This document shows, piece by piece, positions 60,136-64,000 of a DNA stretch of 64,000 nucleotides. The position numbers and the translations under genes are program-made. The notes beneath the pieces are model-generated. The model was not told the DNA's origin and did no database searches. It was given only the letters and a program-made list of their open reading frames with translations. Every line of letters starts with the position of its first letter. Positions within the stretch are counted from its first letter, which is position 1. This stretch comes from Hormoscilla sp. GUM202 (lineage in GTDB: Bacteria; Cyanobacteriota; Cyanobacteriia; Cyanobacteriales; Desertifilaceae), in the NCBI GenBank assembly GCA_005518205.2, contig RFFC02000001.1:175551-239550 (forward strand), given 5' to 3'.

Positions 60136-60170
60136 AAGGTCGGGCGTTCCCAGGCGGAGCCTGGGAACGA
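60136..60170. repeat. REP-like palindrome next to the RAYT relic
   Basis: GGGCGTTCCCAGGCGGAG CCTGGGAACGAGGG, the same type as copies at 46917, 47042, 50817, 57765 and 60332. RAYT enzymes recognise such palindromes. Confidence 0.7.
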
Positions 60171-60280
60171 GGGTCAACTCAGAAGGGGTGCGGTCACAAG
60201 TAGTCGATCGCCGGGTGCATCGGTGATGCATGTAGAACCTGGAAACGAGAGGGTAAAATTTAAGCATTATCCTATTAGTC

Positions 60281-60499
60281 GGTAAAAACTCATATCTTGC
60301 ACCATTCTCAACTAGAGGCGGGAGCCTCGATAACTCGTTCCCTGGCGGGAGCCAGGGAACGAGGGTAAAACGAAGGTAAAATACCTTTTCCATAAGGCTT
60401 TCAGTGGGTTGAAACCCACTTCAGCTCTTAGCCGTGGGTTTTAACCCACGGCGGGCCATGAGGCTAATCGAGAATGGTGCAAGATCTCAGTTTTAACCG
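60281..60499. repeat. MITE with ATCTTGCACC ends, second full copy
   Basis: GGTAAAAACTCATATCTTGCACC on the left pairs with GGTGCAAGATCTCAGTTTTAACC on the right. Inside are CGTTCCCTGGCGGGAGCCAGGGAACG and CAGTGGGTTGAAACCCACTT with AGCCGTGGGTTTTAACCCACGG, like the inner palindromes of the copy at 19921. Confidence 0.8.
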
Positions 60500-60523
60500 A
60501 CTTGTTGAGAATGCCACAAGATA

Positions 60524-61396
60524 TCAATTTATCTGCGAACCCGTATTTTTATTGGACGCGGAGACAACATCTGGAAGAGGGCGACGCCGCAAGTAAAGCC
60601 AACTTAAACCGGCCACACCTAGCCCGATCGCCAGCAAACTGACAACTTGAGCAATGCGCAAAGGTCCGAGCATCAGACTATCAGTACGCAAGCCCTCAAT
60701 CCAGAATCTACCCAAGCTGTAGGATATCATGTAAACTAGAAACAACGTCCCCAGTTTCAAATGCGGCTTTCCCCGCAAACCCCGAAAGAATAAAGTCAGC
60801 AGTAACCCAAACACCATCAAATTCCACAGGGACTCATACAGAAAAGTGGGATGGAAATATTCAAAATCCATATATTCCAGGGGACGGCGATCTAGAGGAA
60901 TAAACAGTTTCCAGGGCAAGTCCGTCGGGCCTCCGAAAGCTTCCGAGTTGAAAAAATTCCCCCAACGCCCGATCGCCTGACCGAGAATGAGAGAAGGAGC
61001 GACCAGATCCGCCAATTGCCAAAAGGGAATGCGATTTAGGCGGGCAAAAATCAACGAAGCAATTATCCCCCCGATAATAGCTCCGTGAATAGCAATGCCA
61101 CCCTTCCAAATCGCAATGATATCGGCAGGGTGCTCGGCATAGTTTTGCCACTGAAACAGCACGTAGTAAATGCGGGCGCAGGGAATAGCGCCAATCACCA
61201 GCCAAACAGCCAAATCCCCTAGCAGTTCTGGGTCAACCTGGCGGCGCGATGCCAGATACTGGGACAGAAATAGCCCAATCAACACAGCTGAGGCAATCAA
61301 CAGACCGTACCAACGCAGCACAAATGGCCCCAACTTCAGGATCTCAGAACCTGGAGAGGTAAATGTGAAAGACAGAATAGAAGTATTTAGTATCAT
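60524..61396 (-). CDS. lgt: Prolipoprotein diacylglyceryl transferase
   Basis: Lgt attaches diacylglycerol to the lipobox Cys of prolipoproteins in the inner membrane. From ATG 61396 ([20 protein letters not shown]) the protein has 290 residues and about seven membrane segments. [20 protein letters not shown] and the signature [20 protein letters not shown] are characteristic, with [20 protein letters not shown] near the end. ATG 61420 would add eight residues. It is divergent from rlmN. Confidence 0.95.
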   Translation of the reverse strand: MILNTSILSFTFTSPGSEILKLGPFVLRWYGLLIASAVLIGLFLSQYLASRRQVDPELLGDLAVWLVIGAIPCARIYYVLFQWQNYAEHPADIIAIWKGGIAIHGAIIGGIIASLIFARLNRIPFWQLADLVAPSLILGQAIGRWGNFFNSEAFGGPTDLPWKLFIPLDRRPLEYMDFEYFHPTFLYESLWNLMVFGLLLTLFFRGLRGKPHLKLGTLFLVYMISYSLGRFWIEGLRTDSLMLGPLRIAQVVSLLAIGLGVAGLSWLYLRRRPLPDVVSASNKNTGSQIN

Positions 61397-61432
61397 TTGG
61401 GGAAGGACAATCACCAACAACCATCATTGCAC

Positions 61433-62488
61433 ATGTCTACTATCCCCATTGTTGCTCATCGGACCCTGGAAACTGACATCCCCCCACTCTTGGGCGCTTC
61501 TTTAGATGAATTGACAGCTTGGGTGCAGCACCAGGGGCAACTGGCTTATCGGGGACGGCAACTACACCAGTGGGTTTATCAGCAGGGGGCCCGTACCCTC
61601 CTGGACATATCAGTTTTTCCCAAGCAATGGCGCGAAACCCTAGCAGATGTCCCCATTGGGCGTTCCACAATTGGCCACCGAGTACAAGCACCCGATGGCA
61701 CCATCAAGTATCTCCTGCAACTGGCAGATGGTCAAATTATCGAAACCGTTGGCATCCCCACCGACAAGCGCCTCACAGTCTGCGTCTCTTCCCAGGTAGG
61801 ATGTCCCATGGCCTGCGACTTTTGCGCCACCGGTAAAGGAGGCTTCCAGCGAAATCTGAAAAGTCATGAAATAATCGACCAAGTGTTGACCGTCCAAGAG
61901 GACTTTCAGCGACGAGTCAGCAATATCGTCTTTATGGGTATGGGGGAACCCTTGCTAAATATGGATAACCTGCTAGCTGCTGTCAGGTCACTTAACGAAG
62001 ATGTGGGCATCGGACAGCGGTTAATGACCATCTCCACCGTGGGTATTCCCGGACGTATCCGCGCCCTCGCTGCTGAGAAACTGCAAGTCACCCTCGCTGT
62101 CAGCCTCCACGCCTCTAACCAACAGCTAAGGGAACGCCTTATTCCCAGTGCTAAACCCTATGGTTTAGAACAGCTATTAGCAGAATGCCGGGAATACGTG
62201 CAGCAAACCAACCGTAGAGTCACCTTTGAATATATCCTGCTGGCTGGGGTGAATGACTTGCCCGCCCATGCCTCAGAACTCGCCCGACATCTGCGGGGGT
62301 TCCAAACTCATATCAATCTGATTCCCTACAATCCTATCAGCGACGCCGATTACCAGCGTCCGGGGCGTCGCCGAATTCGAGCTTTTGTTAAGGTATTGGA
62401 AGAGCAACATATTGCGGTGAGCGTGCGCTATTCCCGGGGACTGGCAGCTGAGGCCGCTTGCGGTCAGCTGCGAGTCTCTCAGATTTAG
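61433..62488 (+). CDS. rlmN: 23S rRNA/tRNA adenine C2-methyltransferase
   Basis: Radical-SAM enzyme that makes m2A in 23S rRNA (A2503) and some tRNAs. From ATG 61433 ([20 protein letters not shown]) it has 351 residues. The CxxxCxxC cluster lies in [20 protein letters not shown], followed by [36 protein letters not shown] and the C-terminal catalytic Cys in [11 protein letters not shown] 90-base internal piece recurs at 63333-63422. Confidence 0.95.
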   Translation: MSTIPIVAHRTLETDIPPLLGASLDELTAWVQHQGQLAYRGRQLHQWVYQQGARTLLDISVFPKQWRETLADVPIGRSTIGHRVQAPDGTIKYLLQLADGQIIETVGIPTDKRLTVCVSSQVGCPMACDFCATGKGGFQRNLKSHEIIDQVLTVQEDFQRRVSNIVFMGMGEPLLNMDNLLAAVRSLNEDVGIGQRLMTISTVGIPGRIRALAAEKLQVTLAVSLHASNQQLRERLIPSAKPYGLEQLLAECREYVQQTNRRVTFEYILLAGVNDLPAHASELARHLRGFQTHINLIPYNPISDADYQRPGRRRIRAFVKVLEEQHIAVSVRYSRGLAAEAACGQLRVSQI

Positions 62489-62675
62489 CCACCCCAGTAT
62501 ATCCCGGGTATATCCCGGGAGCGTAAGCCTCTACCACTTTACCCGTAAGAGAGCAGGTAATCATCAGGTAGTCACAGACTGGGCATTCCGTCTGAGTTTG
62601 CCGGTTGCTTACCAGATAGTTGCGTTCAGCATGAGAACCGCAGTTGGGGCACCGAATTCCTTGTGTTACCTGCAT
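62388..62675 (-). CDS. Small zinc-ribbon protein, conserved in cyanobacteria
   Basis: [20 protein letters not shown], then [20 protein letters not shown] and [16 protein letters not shown] and CPVC form a zinc ribbon. Similar short proteins are sometimes named after PriA, without strong reason. The usual end is near AYAPGIY (about residue 55). The frame here runs on another 40 residues antisense to the end of rlmN, perhaps because the original stop was lost in the duplicated TATATCCCGGG stretch at 62499-62520. Confidence 0.7.
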   Translation of the reverse strand: MQVTQGIRCPNCGSHAERNYLVSNRQTQTECPVCDYLMITCSLTGKVVEAYAPGIYPGYTGVAKSERLAADRKRPQLPVPGNSARSPQYVALPIP

Positions 62676-63026
62676 TTTTACTCCTCTTTACTATGGCGGT
62701 CAAAAAAGTTATCGATCGATTGATTAACATTCATCAAAAATAGTTAACAAAACCTATCTCCAACTCGCCAATTCCCGAATAATCAGTGAGTAGAGACTCT
62801 GGTTAGGTTATTTTGACATTATCTGCTTTTCCTGCATGGTTTGCAATCAGAGAAATCCACAAAAAATCCGATCCAATGGTCAAGTTTGTTTACTGGTAAT
62901 TTCCACAAACTACTTCCGAAGTATATAATTCTGGATATTCGTGAAATAGTATGCTAAATTATCATCAAAAAAGGCATCAAAGCCTTTGCTTCGTCTGGAT
63001 TTGATGCGATCGCTGCTCTCGAAGTC
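62676..63026. other. Gene-free, A/T-rich region
   Basis: About 350 bases with no credible gene. The first part likely holds the promoter of the zinc-ribbon gene. AAAAAAGGCATCAAAGCCTTTGCTTCG (about 62967-62993) forms a small hairpin. Confidence 0.35.
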
Positions 63027-63330
63027 TTATTGGGAAAGGGGTTCAGGCAAATTAGCTATCATTTTAGCATCCCTTATTGGGAAGAGCCAATACTGTTTTT
63101 CCATTGCCCGCTTTGTCAGTTTTACTCCAGTCTGGTAAATTTTGTCAATCAGTTTGAAGACTGATTGTTTCCCTTTGAAGGTCAGAGTTTTTGCAAAGTT
63201 TAGCACTGTTTCTACTCTATCGAGTCAACTCCCATTCCAGTGTTGCTCCAACCAACCAAAGGTACGCTCTACGGGATTGTATTTACTATGATAAGGAGGA
63301 TAATAGGCTAACTGGACGTTCAGTTGAGAA
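63027..63330 (-). pseudogene. ISAzo13-family transposase, 3' relic
   Basis: Read on the minus strand: LNVQLAYYPPYHSKYNPVER TFGWLEQHWNGS-stop-LDRVETVLNFAKTLTFKGKQ and KLIDKIYQTGVKLTKRAMEK. The YYPPYHSKYNPVER block with its Glu and the following helical tail match the end of ISAzo13-type transposases. TGA interrupts near 63222-63227, and the 5' part is absent, replaced by a piece of rlmN. Confidence 0.75.
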
Positions 63331-63332
63331 GG

Positions 63333-63422
63333 GAACGTCTTATTCCCAATGCTAAACCCTATGGTTTAGAACAGCTATTAGCAGAATGCCGGGAATACGT
63401 GCAGCAAACCAATCGTAGAGTC
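63333..63422 (+). pseudogene. Detached internal fragment of rlmN
   Basis: About 90 bases nearly identical to rlmN 62137-62218 (ATTCCCA(A/G)TGCTAAACC, GAACAGCTATTAGCAGAATG, GTGCAGCAAACCAA(T/C)CGTAG). It begins exactly where the ISAzo13 relic stops and ends before the IS4 relic. Not functional. Confidence 0.9.
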
Positions 63423-63445
63423 GAATGGCACTGAAATAAGGGTGG

Positions 63446-64000
63446 TTGAAAAAGCTCCAAGGCATGCTAGATAAGCATTATAGCCCTGAAGCAAATATTC
63501 GAAGCGCCTGTATTATGTCCAATCGAGCCCTTATTCTCAAGCGCCAATTGGCTCAAAGCACTGCTTGGCCTTTTAAAGAAGTCCTTCCAGAATCAGACAT
63601 TCAGCAGATATTTGATGAAGAAAAAGTTATATCGCAATAGCGTATTTTAACCGATTGTCACCATCTGGATGTTTTTGATGCAGGCGATCGACTCAGATAA
63701 AACCCTTCACAATGTCGTCAGTAGAGTGGTAATTTGGTTAACTGAAGCGAAAAAGCTCCCATGGCTGCGCGATGTGCGATGCGTAGTGCGAATAGCGCGC
63801 GCAGAGCACATCGCCCCCAGCGCAGCGCTATCGGATGACACTGGAGCCGGAGGCAAAGCCAGAAAGCGTCTACCAGAAAAAGTTATCGAGCGTCTACTGG
63901 GCAAAACTGCTCAAAAGCTAGAGGCGAAAGTGACAGATGACCAGCTTTGGTGTGGCAGACGGGTGTATCTACTAGATGGCTCCTCTGTGATAATGAGTGA
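63446..64000 (+). pseudogene. IS4-family transposase, decayed, runs off window
   Basis: The first frame reads MKKLQGMLDKHYSPEANIRS, ILKRQLAQSTAWPFKEVLPE SDIQQIFDEEKV. A one-base shift near 63632 and a TAA near 63648 separate it from PIVTIWMFLMQAIDSDKTLH NVVSRVVIWLTEAEK. A palindrome-derived insert (about 63758-63832) follows, then GAGGKARKRLPEKVIERLLG KTAQKLEAKV and RRVYLLDGSSVIMSD with the first catalytic Asp at the window edge. The IS4 pattern is clear, and at least two lesions are present. Confidence 0.8.

Overview
The window is cyanobacterial chromosome, most likely from a filamentous, IS-rich lineage. The evidence is the dense GCGATCGC (HIP1) palindrome, lineage-typical genes (tandem high-light-inducible proteins, a CpeT/CpcT-like lipoprotein gene, Ctp protease, DUF1825, XisH/XisI, small conserved zinc-ribbon and Cys-rich proteins) and many cyanobacterial MITE/REP repeats. 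No tRNA, rRNA or canonical CRISPR array was recognised.

Layout. 1-2.2 kb: ISKra4-type transposase running in from outside, a frameshifted RTX-repeat gene and an orphan ParD-like antitoxin. 2.4-9.9 kb: a compact type III-B (Cmr) CRISPR effector operon, cmr2(cas10)-cmr3-cmr4-cmr5-(cmr6::cmr1 fusion), without cas1, cas2, cas6 or an adjacent array. By motif alignment Cas10 keeps its GGDD cyclase motif but shows no HD nuclease motif, and Cmr4 has Val where the family's catalytic Asp lies. 9.9-21.2 kb: accessory, decaying region with repeats, a 13-copy 21-bp palindrome array before a small ORF, two CRISPR-repeat-like relics, a DUF4351/Rpn-type gene split by an IS630 element, a kinase-WYL gene with one in-frame TGA, PD-(D/E)XK-like and retropepsin-like genes, and a RecQ/DprA chimera with a nonsense codon.

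21.2-31.8 kb: housekeeping (pyrF, tyrS, class A PBP, DUF1825, lepB, ctp, ispG). 31.8-39.5 kb: membrane coiled-coil gene split by an IS982 element, paired MITEs, a GT10 glycosyltransferase, a nuclease-like protein, a decayed TPR gene, an AbrB-family membrane protein and a detached groEL 3' fragment. 39.5-44.4 kb: a same-strand set (TauD/TfdA dioxygenase, citrate-synthase-like enzyme, FkbM methyltransferase, DHA2-like exporter) that looks like a small-molecule pathway. 44.5-57.6 kb: DUF433 antitoxin with truncated toxin, CIRCE-controlled groEL, histidine kinase, tldD, cobM, ParS-like antitoxin, hydrolase, two hli genes, a CpeT/CpcT-like gene split by an IS1-family element, a BrkB-family protein and a transaldolase. 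57.6-64 kb: repeat field, xisH-xisI, RAYT relic, lgt, rlmN, zinc-ribbon protein, ISAzo13 and IS4 relics.

Two themes stand out. First, the divergent Cmr complex looks built for target-activated cyclic-oligoadenylate signalling rather than Cmr4-mediated RNA cutting. Second, three IS elements (IS630, IS982, IS1 families) each sit in a gene with intact target duplications, and joining the flanks restores each host frame exactly, so all three insertions look recent. Isolated nonsense codons and frameshifts in other accessory genes, and palindromic repeats carried in frame inside coding sequences, fit ongoing genome decay by mobile DNA.
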